This document shows positions 1-7,457 of a DNA stretch of 64,000 nt, piece by piece. The notes below the pieces were generated by a model, which made no database searches, was not told where the DNA came from, and saw only the letters and a list, made by a program, of their open reading frames with translations. How positions within the stretch are numbered: the stretch's first letter is position 1; each line of letters starts with the position of its first letter. The stretch lies in the NCBI RefSeq assembly GCF_023715365.1, contig NZ_JAMBNZ010000015.1, positions 1-64,000 of the forward strand. Reading direction: 5' to 3'. Both the position numbers and the translations under genes were made by a program. Origin of the DNA: Georgenia satyanarayanai (GTDB lineage Bacteria > Actinomycetota > Actinomycetes > Actinomycetales > Actinomycetaceae).

Positions 1-292
1 TGGCATCGGAGGCCACCGGTCCATACACGCCGGGCTCGGCGCGCAGCAGCGCGATGTCGGCCAGGCATTCCCCGCCCAGGGCGAGCGTCACGGCCAGGTC
101 CAGCACGACCTTCGCGGGGTCGTGCACCGCCAACGGCTTGCGCCACCGGCCAAGCGCCGCCGACAGCTCCAGGCCGAGCCCGGTCGCGGTGACGGCCTCG
201 GTGAGCAGCACCCCACCGGCCTGACCCACCGCCCTGGAGGTGGTGCTCGTGTCGACCTGAACACGGGGATAGAACCGCGTAGTCTTCTTCAC
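1..292 (-). mobile_element. IS1380-family transposase, N-terminal part (cut by window edge)
   Basis: The minus strand reads from a GTG at 292 to the window edge without a stop, giving 97 residues that begin VKKTTRFYPRVQVD. They continue through a GGVLLTEAV segment and an LALGGECLADIALLR segment. This is the usual start of IS1380-family DDE transposases, which move the element by cut and paste. The catalytic residues would lie beyond the window, so it cannot be told whether the enzyme is intact. A GAGGAG lies about 10 bases upstream of the GTG. The nearest upstream ATG is out of frame. Family assignment rests on motif recall, not on a search. Confidence 0.75.
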
Positions 293-808
293 CTGGAAGG
301 TGCTCCTCGAACTCGGCTGACATGGACCTCGACAATCCATATCGTCCCAGTTCAGGAGCACTTTTCAGTTCACCGACACGACCTCACCCCGCTCCGCCGT
401 GAAAGCACCGGTCTAGCAGGATCAGACCGATGACGACAAGCATGTTGCTCCCCTTCGCTCGATACTGCCTACGGGGACTATTGACGTCAGTGTAGTGGCT
501 CACACGACGGGCCACCGGGTGGCGAGGTTGGTGCCCCGGCGGTCGTGCCAGGTTCGCGCTCATCGCCGGCGGGGCGTCAAGGTTTCCGAATTCCGTAAGA
601 CGAACCCGCTACGAGAACGGCGCGGGCCAGCGTGTTCGCCCCTCTGACCGGTGTCCGTATGGCCCGTCCGGTGATGTGTTCCGGTGGCGGGGCCCCGTGC
701 GCGCCACAGCTGCGGTCTTCAATCGGCTGCGCCGGGGCCATCGGCACCGCGCACTCCGTTCTTGCCGCACTCGCGGCCTCCGGTGAACACCATGACAGCA
801 CCGCACGC
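293..808. other. Non-coding stretch: IS end and spacer
   Basis: No convincing gene is seen. The part nearest 292 must hold the outer end of the IS1380-type element. The exact terminal inverted repeat cannot be placed because the other end is outside the window. The stretch around 420-500 is lower in GC than the surroundings. Short open frames here lack ribosome binding sites and protein-like composition. Confidence 0.5.
300..361 (-). promoter_or_regulatory. Inverted repeat covering the transposase ribosome binding site
   Basis: Arms at 300-314 and 349-361 pair over about 12 bases with one bulge. On the minus strand the proximal arm contains the GAGGAG that would serve as ribosome binding site for the transposase GTG at 292. 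A transcript entering from outside could fold and hide that site, as is known for IS10 and IS50. The function is inferred from position only. Confidence 0.4.
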
Positions 809-1201
809 TCATCGAGTGCGCGTCCGCGCGAACGCCAACGTGCCGCCGACGCGCACCGCGACGCCGACGGTCCGCGCCCATTTCGGGTCCCACATTTTCT
901 GCTCGTCCACGAGGTGCTCTACCAGCGCCTCGAGCAGCACCGTGCATGCCACCGGTGACGCAAGCACCCGGCCGACGCAGTCCTCGATCCCATGCTCCTT
1001 CTCGACCGTCTTCGTGGTCACCCGGTCGACGACATGCACCGCGATCGCGCCACGTGCGGCCGCACGCCTCTCCTCGTATGCCGCGCGCCGGCACGACTGC
1101 GAGCACCACGTAGCGGGGCGTCCCGTTCTTTGTCGCGGGACCGGTGCGCCGCAACGCGGACAGTTTCCCGGGTCGATCTGGATGTCTGACAGCTCGTCCA
1201 T
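809..1201 (-). CDS. Small zinc-ribbon protein of unknown function
   Basis: This is a 130-residue protein starting at ATG 1201, six bases after AGGGAGG. A GTG one codon upstream is also possible but too close to the Shine-Dalgarno. Residues about 12-37 carry CPRCG, then WCSQSC, followed by RRAAYEERR. This is a four-cysteine zinc-binding pattern with a basic helix, as seen in many short actinobacterial proteins of mobile regions. The middle (VVDRVTTKTVEKEHGIEDCVGRVL) is amphipathic and the C-terminus ends in ARTRTR. The fold suggests nucleic-acid or protein binding, but no function can be assigned. It sits alone between an IS remnant and a toxin-antitoxin pair. Confidence 0.6.
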   Translation of the reverse strand: MDELSDIQIDPGNCPRCGAPVPRQRTGRPATWCSQSCRRAAYEERRAAARGAIAVHVVDRVTTKTVEKEHGIEDCVGRVLASPVACTVLLEALVEHLVDEQKMWDPKWARTVGVAVRVGGTLAFARTRTR

Positions 1202-1515
1202 CACGCGCCTCCCTTCCGTGCGGACGTAACAGCAACCGCCTCTGGTGCCAGAGGTGTGAGGACTACAATTCGGCCCCTGGCTCGGCTCGTTCGTGAGGTA
1301 TCTGAGCCCCAGTGCGACCGCTCGCAGGACGGCGTAGTTCTCGACGACGAGCCCGCGGTGCCGGTGTGCATCGTGCTACACGTTTGTGCCTCTGGCGCCG
1401 ACGGCGCACCTGGTAGTCGAACGGGAGCTTCTCGGGCACATTCTCGGGGTGGACTGCACTGTCGCCGTGCTCCACAGTCCTGGCCGACGTCGGTGCGCCG
1501 CCGTACCATCGATGC
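1202..1515. other. Non-coding stretch upstream of the toxin-antitoxin pair
   Basis: No supported gene is seen. A 16-base near-palindrome lies at 1239-1254 (two 7-base arms), and a close 12-base copy of its left part recurs near 1387. The minus-strand frame upstream of the zinc-ribbon gene stays open for about 60 codons and reads somewhat protein-like, but it has no ATG, GTG or TTG with a ribosome site. It may be a decayed gene end. Confidence 0.35.
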
Positions 1516-1767
1516 ATGACCCCGAAGCTGACGGAGTACATCGAGGCGGGCTACTCGCTCACCCCTGATGAGCGCCTGGAAGCTGCTCGCATGCTTAGGC
1601 TCAGCGTGGATCAAGACGCCGACACGGATCCGGCGGAGGTCGAGGTCGCCTGGCGCGATGAGGTCGGCTCGCGGATCAACGACATCCTTGCGGGCAAGGT
1701 CGAACTGGTCGACGCGGACGAGACGTACCGGCTCCTTTCAGCTGAGCTCGCGTCGAAGCGCCGGTGA
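1516..1767 (+). CDS. Antitoxin, addiction-module component (RelB/ParD-like role)
   Basis: An 83-residue acidic protein with the layout of the putative addiction module component family (PF09720 type). An N-terminal helix with LTPDERLEAARML is followed by a VEVAWRDEVGSRINDILAGK segment and an LVDADETYRLL tail. It should bind and neutralise the toxin encoded next to it, and such pairs commonly repress their own promoter. Its stop overlaps the toxin start by four bases (GTGA), so the two are translationally coupled. The assignment follows from the family pattern together with the partner gene. Confidence 0.8.
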   Translation: MTPKLTEYIEAGYSLTPDERLEAARMLRLSVDQDADTDPAEVEVAWRDEVGSRINDILAGKVELVDADETYRLLSAELASKRR

Positions 1768-2075
1768 CGCTCGCCCAGCGCGAGCATCCCGAGGCGCGCG
1801 CCGAGCTTCGTGCCGGAGCCATTTGGTACGACGACTCGGCCACCGGCCAGGAGTTCCTTGATGCGACGCGCCAGGCACGGCGGAGCATCGCCGCGATGCC
1901 CGACGCATGGCCACCGATCCGCGATTGGGACCGTGAGCCAGTCGTCCGGCGCAAGGGCGTGCCCGGCTTCCCCTACGGGGTGATCTACCACGTTGCCAAT
2001 GACGAGGTCGTGATCGTCGCCTACGCCCATGAGAGGCGCCTGCCGGGGTACTGGAAGCACCGGGTGGGCGACTGA
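1764..2075 (+). CDS. ParE/RelE-type toxin
   Basis: A 103-residue basic protein starting at the GTG that overlaps the antitoxin stop. It shows the ParE/RelE-superfamily pattern: an N-terminal HPEARAELRAGAIWYDD helix pair, a central ARRSIAAMPDAWPPI segment, and the C-terminal strands FPYGVIYHVANDEVVIVAYAH followed by RRLPGYWKHR. Family members either poison gyrase or cleave mRNA at the ribosome. Which applies here cannot be told from sequence. The gene is followed by a 388-base non-coding stretch rich in short repeats. It probably helps retain the integrated element. Confidence 0.8.
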   Translation: MTLAQREHPEARAELRAGAIWYDDSATGQEFLDATRQARRSIAAMPDAWPPIRDWDREPVVRRKGVPGFPYGVIYHVANDEVVIVAYAHERRLPGYWKHRVGD

Positions 2076-2180
2076 TCAACGGTTCGCCGCCGGTCTCGGG
2101 CAGAGTGTCTGAGACCAGTCGACCACCCGCGGCGACGATTGCCCCGTACGCATCTGGACCTGGGCTGATGCTCCTCGTCA

Positions 2181-2221
2181 GGGTGCGTACGGGGTGCGTA
2201 CGGGGTCAGGCACCCCGTACG
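2181..2221. repeat. Tandem 11-base units with overlapping hairpin
   Basis: GGGTGCGTACG occurs twice in tandem at 2181-2191 and 2192-2202. The second copy runs into a hairpin (2197-2206 pairs with 2212-2221, a 10-base perfect stem and 5-base loop). It could be a toxin-antitoxin terminator or arm-type binding sites for the nearby integrase. Confidence 0.45.
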
Positions 2222-2425
2222 TTCTCGGTAACGCACCCCCGCGAAACTGTCCACATGATCGAGCGATCCCACTTGTGGACGGTGAGCAGGCCGAAGTCGG
2301 CCTGCGCCCGGGGTTCGACGAGCGCGCTTTGGGGGAAGAGAGCGGTGGTGATGACTCATCACGACCGCGGACGCGCCGGTGGGCAGACGATTCCCTTCGG
2401 TGCAGACGCCGACCTCAGGGGGAGA

Positions 2426-2456
2426 GAGCGGTGGTGAGGGCTCCTCACCACCGCTC
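2426..2456 (-). terminator. Hairpin after the integrase gene
   Basis: A perfect 14-base stem with a 3-base loop begins 7 bases beyond the integrase stop. There is no U-tract, as is common for terminators in high-GC actinobacteria. Confidence 0.6.
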
Positions 2457-2463
2457 CCTGCGT

Positions 2464-3663
2464 TCACTTCTCGTCGGTGCTGCTGTCACGAGGAGCGAGT
2501 GACTCGAGGATCTCGGCGGTCACCGGGTTCACCTTCTCGTCGGGCTCGATGTAGTGCTCCTTGGTGATCTGGGACGAGGTGTGGCCGAGCATCTCGGCCG
2601 CGAGGTCCGCACCGCTTGCCCGGTCGATCACCGTCGCGACGGTCCGGCGGAACGAGTGCGGCGTGACCCCCGAGATGCCGGCCTCGTCCAGGATGGCGCG
2701 CAGGCGCCGGCGCACGTTGTTGGTCGTCAGCGGCGTGTGGTTACGGCTGAAGAAGATCAGGTGCTCCGCGTCCTCGTCGGCGATCGCGACGAGCCGCTCG
2801 CGCAGCACCTCAGCGGTGAACGACGGCACCGCGACGGTTCGGGCCGACTTGGCCGTCTTGGGGTGCGGCTGCCGGTGGGTCGGCTTGCCCGTGGGCGAGA
2901 CGATCGTCCCGCTGAACCGGACGGTGGCGGGCGAGACGGTGACGTCGACGTCACACTTTCGGATCGCCAGCACCTCGCCGATCCGGGCCGAGGTACCGAG
3001 CATGACCTCGATGATCTGGTCGAGCTGGCCGTCCGGCGGCGGTCCGGGTATCCCGGGCTCTCGGCGCCATCCCCGCACAGCGGCCCGGATCGCGTCCACC
3101 TGGTCCAGGGTCAGGGCCATCGCCCGAGTCGGCGGCTTCCTCAACCGGACCGTGTCCCGCACCGGGTTCTCCCGGAGCGCGTCGTAGCGGACCGCCAGGC
3201 CGAGCGCGAGGCTGAGGACGGTGCGCGCCTGCTTGGCCATGCTGTAGCTCCGGGCGGTGGCCAGCGCCTTGATGAACCTGTCGACCTTCGCGACGCTGAT
3301 CTCGCGCAGCGTGTAGTGCTCGAAGGCGGGCATCACCAGCTGCCGCATGTTGCGTTCGTAGAGCGCCCTGGTGCTCGGTGCGAGCTTGCCCTCCAGGTCG
3401 AGATCCTCCAGCCAGAGGTCGACGAGGCGCCCGAAGGAGGCGTCGGGGGTCAGCTCGCCGGTCCCGATGGCGTAGTCGGCCCGGCGGGAGAGTCTTTCCT
3501 TCAGGCGGTGCTCGGCCGCCTTGCGCGTCGGGCTGCGCGCCTCGACCCGCCGGAGCCGACCGACGAGGTCCCGGACGCGCACCCGGGCGCGGACCACCCC
3601 GTTGGCCAGAGCCGTGAACTCGATGTCACCGAACGTGCCGATCGGGGTGCGGGGCCGCGCCAC
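2464..3663 (-). CDS. int: Tyrosine recombinase / phage-type integrase
   Basis: A 399-residue site-specific recombinase. The N-terminal part (about 1-60) is basic and resembles an arm-binding domain. Residues about 75-170 form the core-binding SAM-like domain (ALYERNMRQLVMPAFE). The catalytic domain carries the family residues: Arg227 in GTSARIGEVLAIR, a Lys in PKTAKSARTVAVP, His336 and Arg339 in TPHSFRRT, His361 in LGHTS and the nucleophile Tyr371 in EHYIEP. All are present, so the enzyme looks active. An excisionase-like gene ends 6 bases upstream. The gene points away from the nearby initiator tRNA, whose 3' end is the likely attachment site. Confidence 0.93.
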   Translation of the reverse strand: MARPRTPIGTFGDIEFTALANGVVRARVRVRDLVGRLRRVEARSPTRKAAEHRLKERLSRRADYAIGTGELTPDASFGRLVDLWLEDLDLEGKLAPSTRALYERNMRQLVMPAFEHYTLREISVAKVDRFIKALATARSYSMAKQARTVLSLALGLAVRYDALRENPVRDTVRLRKPPTRAMALTLDQVDAIRAAVRGWRREPGIPGPPPDGQLDQIIEVMLGTSARIGEVLAIRKCDVDVTVSPATVRFSGTIVSPTGKPTHRQPHPKTAKSARTVAVPSFTAEVLRERLVAIADEDAEHLIFFSRNHTPLTTNNVRRRLRAILDEAGISGVTPHSFRRTVATVIDRASGADLAAEMLGHTSSQITKEHYIEPDEKVNPVTAEILESLAPRDSSTDEK

Positions 3664-3669
3664 CTCAGC

Positions 3670-3903
3670 TCACCCCGCCGAGCGATCGCGGCGGTCCGCC
3701 GTGGCGTTGCGCTGGGCCTCGACCCACGCCGCGACGTCGGAGACGGCGAACTTCAGGTGCCTGCCGACGCGGAAGCCGCGAGGACCGTGCCCGGTCTGCC
3801 GCCAGTCGTAGATCGTCCGGACGGGCACGCCGAGGTACTCGGCGAGCTCCTGGACGTCCAGGAGCGGTTCCAACCCGCCCAACCGTGTCGTCGAGGTTCC
3901 CAT
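3670..3903 (-). CDS. Excisionase-like MerR/HTH_17 DNA-binding protein
   Basis: A 77-residue protein with one helix-turn-helix of the excisionase family: LLDVQELAEYLGVPVRTIYDW, then a wing GPRGFRVGRHLKF and a C-terminal helix SDVAAWVEAQ. I chose ATG 3903 because the domain begins just after it. The frame runs 34 codons further upstream, but that part is Arg-rich and unlike the family. Such proteins direct excision of integrated elements or regulate the integrase. The stop is 6 bases from the integrase start, so the two form a xis-int operon. Confidence 0.85.
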   Translation of the reverse strand: MGTSTTRLGGLEPLLDVQELAEYLGVPVRTIYDWRQTGHGPRGFRVGRHLKFAVSDVAAWVEAQRNATADRRDRSAG

Positions 3904-4046
3904 GCCCGCCAGGTGCGCGGGACGCGCCGTGGCAGCCGTGACACCCCGGCAGCGACCGGCGACGACCGCACGGCAGACCCGACCCGACCTCGACGAGGAG
4001 GTCAAAGTGGAGGGTTTGTGGAGGGTAGATCAAATCTCTAGACGCC

Positions 4047-4080
4047 TCAGGCCCGGGAATCCGTGGATTCCCGGGCCTGA
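4047..4080. terminator. Perfect 16-base-pair hairpin between tRNA and integrase module
   Basis: Two 16-base arms with a 2-base centre lie 2 bases beyond the encoded CCA of the tRNA. It can terminate the tRNA transcript on the minus strand. Because it lies between the tRNA and the element, it is either part of the shared attachment core or belongs to the element. Confidence 0.65.
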
Positions 4081-4082
4081 TC

Positions 4083-4159
4083 TGGTAGCGGGGGCAGGAT
4101 TTGAACCTGCGACCTCCGGGTTATGAGCCCGGCGAGCTACCGAACTGCTCCACCCCGCG
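4083..4159 (-). tRNA. Initiator tRNA-fMet (CAT)
   Basis: A 77-base gene with encoded CCA. The initiator hallmarks are visible: it begins CGCGGGG so that the first acceptor pair cannot form, and three consecutive G-C pairs flank the anticodon loop (GGGCTCATAACCC). The anticodon CAT is at 4123-4125 read on the minus strand, and the T-loop reads GGTTCAAATCC. Its 3' end faces the integrase module, the arrangement expected when a tRNA gene serves as attB and is regenerated by the incoming element. Confidence 0.95.
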
Positions 4160-4201
4160 TCGGTAATCACCACCCTACGCGGCGGTGACCCCCGGTGGCA
4201 A

Positions 4202-4237
4202 TCCGGCGGGCAGTGAGGTGACTCACCACCCGCCGGA
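4202..4237. terminator. Hairpin after UPF0182 gene
   Basis: Two 16-base arms with two mismatches and a 4-base loop lie 15 bases after the stop of the UPF0182 gene on the minus strand. It also separates that gene from the tRNA promoter side. Confidence 0.55.
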
Positions 4238-4251
4238 CCGCCGCGGCCGGC

Positions 4252-7200
4252 TCAGCCTCCGCCGTCGTCGCCGCCCTCGGGCGGTGTGCCGTCGGCGGGC
4301 GACTCGCCCTCACCGTCGGCCGGCGGGGTCGCGCCGTCCTCGGGCGCGGGGACCTCGCCCGCCGCGGCGTCGAGCTCCTGCTGGGCCTCGGCCGCCTCCG
4401 CGAGCGCGGCCTGGAGGCGGGACTGCGCCTCGCCGTAGGTCGTCCAGTCACCCTCGGTGAGGGCCGCCTGGCCGTCCTGGAGGGCCTGGTTCGCGTCGGC
4501 CAGCGCTCGGGTGAGGCGTTCCTGCGCCGCGGCGTCGACCTCTGTGGTGCCCTCCGGCGTCTCCCCCTCGGGTGTCTCGCCCTCGGGCGTCTCGTCGACG
4601 ACGTCGGCGTCCCCGCCCTCGGCACCCGAGTCACCACCGAAGACCTGGTCGAGCGCCTCGGTCAGCGTCGGCGCGAAGCCGATCTCGTCACCGAAGGCGA
4701 CGAGTACGTACTGCAGGAGGGGGTACTGCGTGCCGGCTGATGCCTGGACGTAGACCGGCTGCACGTAGAGCAGGCCGCCGCCCACCGGGACGGTGAGGAG
4801 GTTGCCGTGCAGCACCTGCGAGCCACCCTGCTGGAGCAGGTTGAGCTCAGTGGAGATCGTCGGGTTGGAGTTGAAGGTGTTCTGCACCTGGCCCGGGCCG
4901 GGCACCGTGACGTCCGAGGGAAGCTCGAGGAGCCGCAGCTGCCCGAAGCCCTCTCTCACCTCGCCCGGGGTGTTGCCGGTCTCCGAGTCCACCGCGAGGA
5001 AGCCGGTGAGGATGTTCCGGTCGGTCTGCCCGCCCGGGATGAAGCTCGAGGTGAGCGAGAACTCGGCGGTCTCCTGCCCCGGCATCTGCATCGTCAGGTA
5101 GTACGGCGGCTGCGGCACACCCTCGGCCGCGGTCGGGTCGTTGGGGATGTTCCAGAAGTTTCCACCGGAGTAGAAGGAGGCCGCATCCGTCACGTGGTAG
5201 CGGCTGAGCAGCTCGCGCTGGACCTTGAAGAGGTCCTCGGGGTAGCGCAGGTGGCTCATGAGGTCGCCGCTGATCTCCGCCCGCGGGGAGATGTGGTCGG
5301 GGAAGACGTTCTGCCAGGTCTTGAGGATCGGGTCCTCCTCGTCCCACTCGTAGAGCGTCACCTCGCCGTCGTAGGCGTTGACGACCGCCTTGACGGAGTT
5401 GCGGATGTAGTTGACCTCCTCCGGCGCGGGGCCCACGACGACGCCACCGAGCTCGTCGGTCAGGGCGTCGGTCGTCGCGTCCTCGAGCGACTCACGAGCC
5501 GAGTAGGGGTACTCGTTCGTCGTCGTGTAGCCGTCGACGATCCACACGAGCTCCTTGGGGGTGGACTCGTCCCCGTCCATGTCGACGATAGCGGGGTAGG
5601 CGCGCGCGTCGAGGGTGAGGTAGGGCGCCACCTTCTGGACGCGCTCGTGGGGGTCGCGGTCGTAGAGGATCTGCGACTCGGAGTTCACGCGGTCGGAGAA
5701 CAGGATCTGCTCCGAGCCCATGCGGATCGCGTAGAGCAGCTGGTTCCAGAAGTTGCCGAGGCTCGGCCCGCCGTCCCCCTCGTAGGTGGTGTTGACCTGC
5801 CCCTGGTCGGCGTCGTCGTTCGGGTAGTCCAGCTCCCACGGCTCGGTGCCCTCGGGGGCGCCGACGATCGAGTAGCCCGGGGTGTTCTGCCCGAAGTAGA
5901 CCCGCTCCTCGTACTCGCCGAGCTCACCGACGCTCGGGATCCCGTACTCGAAGAAGGCCGGCTGGCCGTCCCCGGCGACGGTGTTGCCGTACGCGGCGAC
6001 TGCACCGAAGCCGTGGGTGTAGACCGTGTGGTCGTTGACCCAGGTGCGCTGGTCGTTGCCCAGGCCGTCCTGGTTGAGCTCACGGATCGCGATGACGGTG
6101 TCACGCTTCTCGCCGTCGATCTCGTAGCGGTCCACGGCCAGCGTCGTAGCGAAGTCGTAGTACTGCCGGTTCTGCTGGAGCTGGCGGAAGGTGGGGCTGA
6201 CGATGTTCGGGTCGAGGAGCCGGATGCTGGCTGTGGACTCGGAGTCGTTGCGCAGCTGGCCGGCCTCCGCCTCGGTGACGGCGTCGTAGGTCTGGGTCTC
6301 GACGTCGTCCAGGCCGTACGCGACGAGCGTCGCGTCGATGTTGCGCTGGATGAACGGCGACTCCGCCTCGACGGCGTTCGGCGTCACCTGGAAGCGCTGG
6401 ACGACGGCGGGGTAGATCCCGCCGATGACAACGCCGGAGACGATCATGACGCCGACGCCCGCGGCCGGCAGCATCCAGCTCCCGCGGAAGGCGGCGACGA
6501 TGAAGAGGATCGCGATGATGACCGCGATGACGGCGAGGATCTCGCGGCCGGGCAGGTTGGCGTTGATGTCGGCGTAGGAGGCACCGGCGAACCGCTCGTT
6601 CTCCTCCACGAGCAGCGAGTAGCGGTCCAGCCAGTAGTTCGCCCCGATGAGGAGGACGAAGACGGCGGCCATGACCGACAGCTGGACCCGCGCCGCGCGC
6701 GTCACCCGCTGCGGACGGCCGGCGAGCTGGATGCCGCCGTAGAGGTAGTGCGTGACGAGCGAGGCGACCAGCGTGATGAGGACGACCGTCATGAGGAAGG
6801 AGACGAGCGTACGCAGCACCGGCAGCGTGAAGACGAAGAAGCCGACGTCGATGTCGAACTCCGGGTCGGTGGTGCCGAAGGGCTCACGGTTGAGCCACAT
6901 GAGCACCGAGCGCCAGTTTCCGCTCGCCGAAATGCCCGAGAAGACGCCCAGTACGAGAGGGGCGCCGATCATCACGAGGCGGCGAAGCGGCTCCACGCTC
7001 TCGCGGTAGCGGTCGAGGTTCTGCTGCTCAGGGGTGACCGGCGCGTAGATGGGACGCGAGCGGTAGGCCAGGCGCAGGCCGAGCCAGACGGACACGCCCA
7101 TGACGAGGAAGCCGATGGCGAAGAGCACCGCTCGGGTGGTCCACTCCCGCCACAGGACCTCCTCGAAGTCCAGGTGCGAGAACCACAGCACCTCCGTCCA

Positions 7201-7323
7201 GAACTGGGCGGTGATCATGAGGATCGCCGCGAGGACCGCGAGGATGACGAGAGTGGGCACGAGTGCGCCGCGTCGTCGGCCTGCCGCGGGCCGCGGTGGT
7301 CGTGGGACGGAAGAGGTCGTCAC
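4252..7323 (-). CDS. UPF0182-family large membrane protein
   Basis: A 1023-residue protein from GTG 7323, with AAGGTG about 7 bases upstream. Seven hydrophobic segments lie in the first third (about 20-42, 66-88, 115-136, 165-193, 213-232, 258-280, 282-306). A long extracytoplasmic region follows, with conserved stretches such as YNRI-like INANLPG, NRQYYDFA and TYGEAQSR. This matches the UPF0182 family (Rv3193c, Rv0064 type), whose function is unknown. The last about 130 residues are unusual: an acidic linker with repeated TPEGE, an alanine-rich probable coiled coil, then a proline/glycine/acid tail. The gene opens the conserved block that runs to nudC. Confidence 0.9.
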   Translation of the reverse strand: MTTSSVPRPPRPAAGRRRGALVPTLVILAVLAAILMITAQFWTEVLWFSHLDFEEVLWREWTTRAVLFAIGFLVMGVSVWLGLRLAYRSRPIYAPVTPEQQNLDRYRESVEPLRRLVMIGAPLVLGVFSGISASGNWRSVLMWLNREPFGTTDPEFDIDVGFFVFTLPVLRTLVSFLMTVVLITLVASLVTHYLYGGIQLAGRPQRVTRAARVQLSVMAAVFVLLIGANYWLDRYSLLVEENERFAGASYADINANLPGREILAVIAVIIAILFIVAAFRGSWMLPAAGVGVMIVSGVVIGGIYPAVVQRFQVTPNAVEAESPFIQRNIDATLVAYGLDDVETQTYDAVTEAEAGQLRNDSESTASIRLLDPNIVSPTFRQLQQNRQYYDFATTLAVDRYEIDGEKRDTVIAIRELNQDGLGNDQRTWVNDHTVYTHGFGAVAAYGNTVAGDGQPAFFEYGIPSVGELGEYEERVYFGQNTPGYSIVGAPEGTEPWELDYPNDDADQGQVNTTYEGDGGPSLGNFWNQLLYAIRMGSEQILFSDRVNSESQILYDRDPHERVQKVAPYLTLDARAYPAIVDMDGDESTPKELVWIVDGYTTTNEYPYSARESLEDATTDALTDELGGVVVGPAPEEVNYIRNSVKAVVNAYDGEVTLYEWDEEDPILKTWQNVFPDHISPRAEISGDLMSHLRYPEDLFKVQRELLSRYHVTDAASFYSGGNFWNIPNDPTAAEGVPQPPYYLTMQMPGQETAEFSLTSSFIPGGQTDRNILTGFLAVDSETGNTPGEVREGFGQLRLLELPSDVTVPGPGQVQNTFNSNPTISTELNLLQQGGSQVLHGNLLTVPVGGGLLYVQPVYVQASAGTQYPLLQYVLVAFGDEIGFAPTLTEALDQVFGGDSGAEGGDADVVDETPEGETPEGETPEGTTEVDAAAQERLTRALADANQALQDGQAALTEGDWTTYGEAQSRLQAALAEAAEAQQELDAAAGEVPAPEDGATPPADGEGESPADGTPPEGGDDGGG

Positions 7324-7457
7324 GTGGTGGCACCTTCGGTCGTGGAGCTGTCGGGAGGCGGCGTGGGTCGCCCCTGCCGGAACAACGCGCCGCCCGCCCT
7401 CTAGGTTCCCACACGCGCCGCTCGCCTCCCCCTCCCGAGGTGCGCGATCATGGGCCC

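Larger units (their letters stand above)
2076..2463. other. Repeat-rich non-coding stretch between toxin and integrase
   Basis: No gene is supported. The stretch holds two 11-base tandem units (2181-2202), a hairpin (2197-2221), a weaker hairpin near 2343-2368 and a perfect hairpin at 2426-2456. A 20-base block reading about gggggaagagagcggtggtg near 2331 recurs with one base less near 2419. Open frames across it are short, repeat-driven and without ribosome sites. Confidence 0.5.

Noticed and set aside
577-801. Possible small minus-strand gene left of the zinc-ribbon gene
   Set aside because: No ribosome site, composition like shadow frames, no motif.
2105-2437. Possible short gene between toxin and integrase
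   Set aside because: It crosses the repeat cluster, has no ribosome site and shows no domain-like pattern.
2554-4041. A 495-codon plus-strand open frame
   Set aside because: Antisense to the integrase and excisionase-like genes, which carry all family residues.
4807-7404. An 865-codon plus-strand open frame
   Set aside because: It is antisense to the UPF0182 gene, rich in Arg/Val/Gly/Asp without family motifs, and has no ribosome site.
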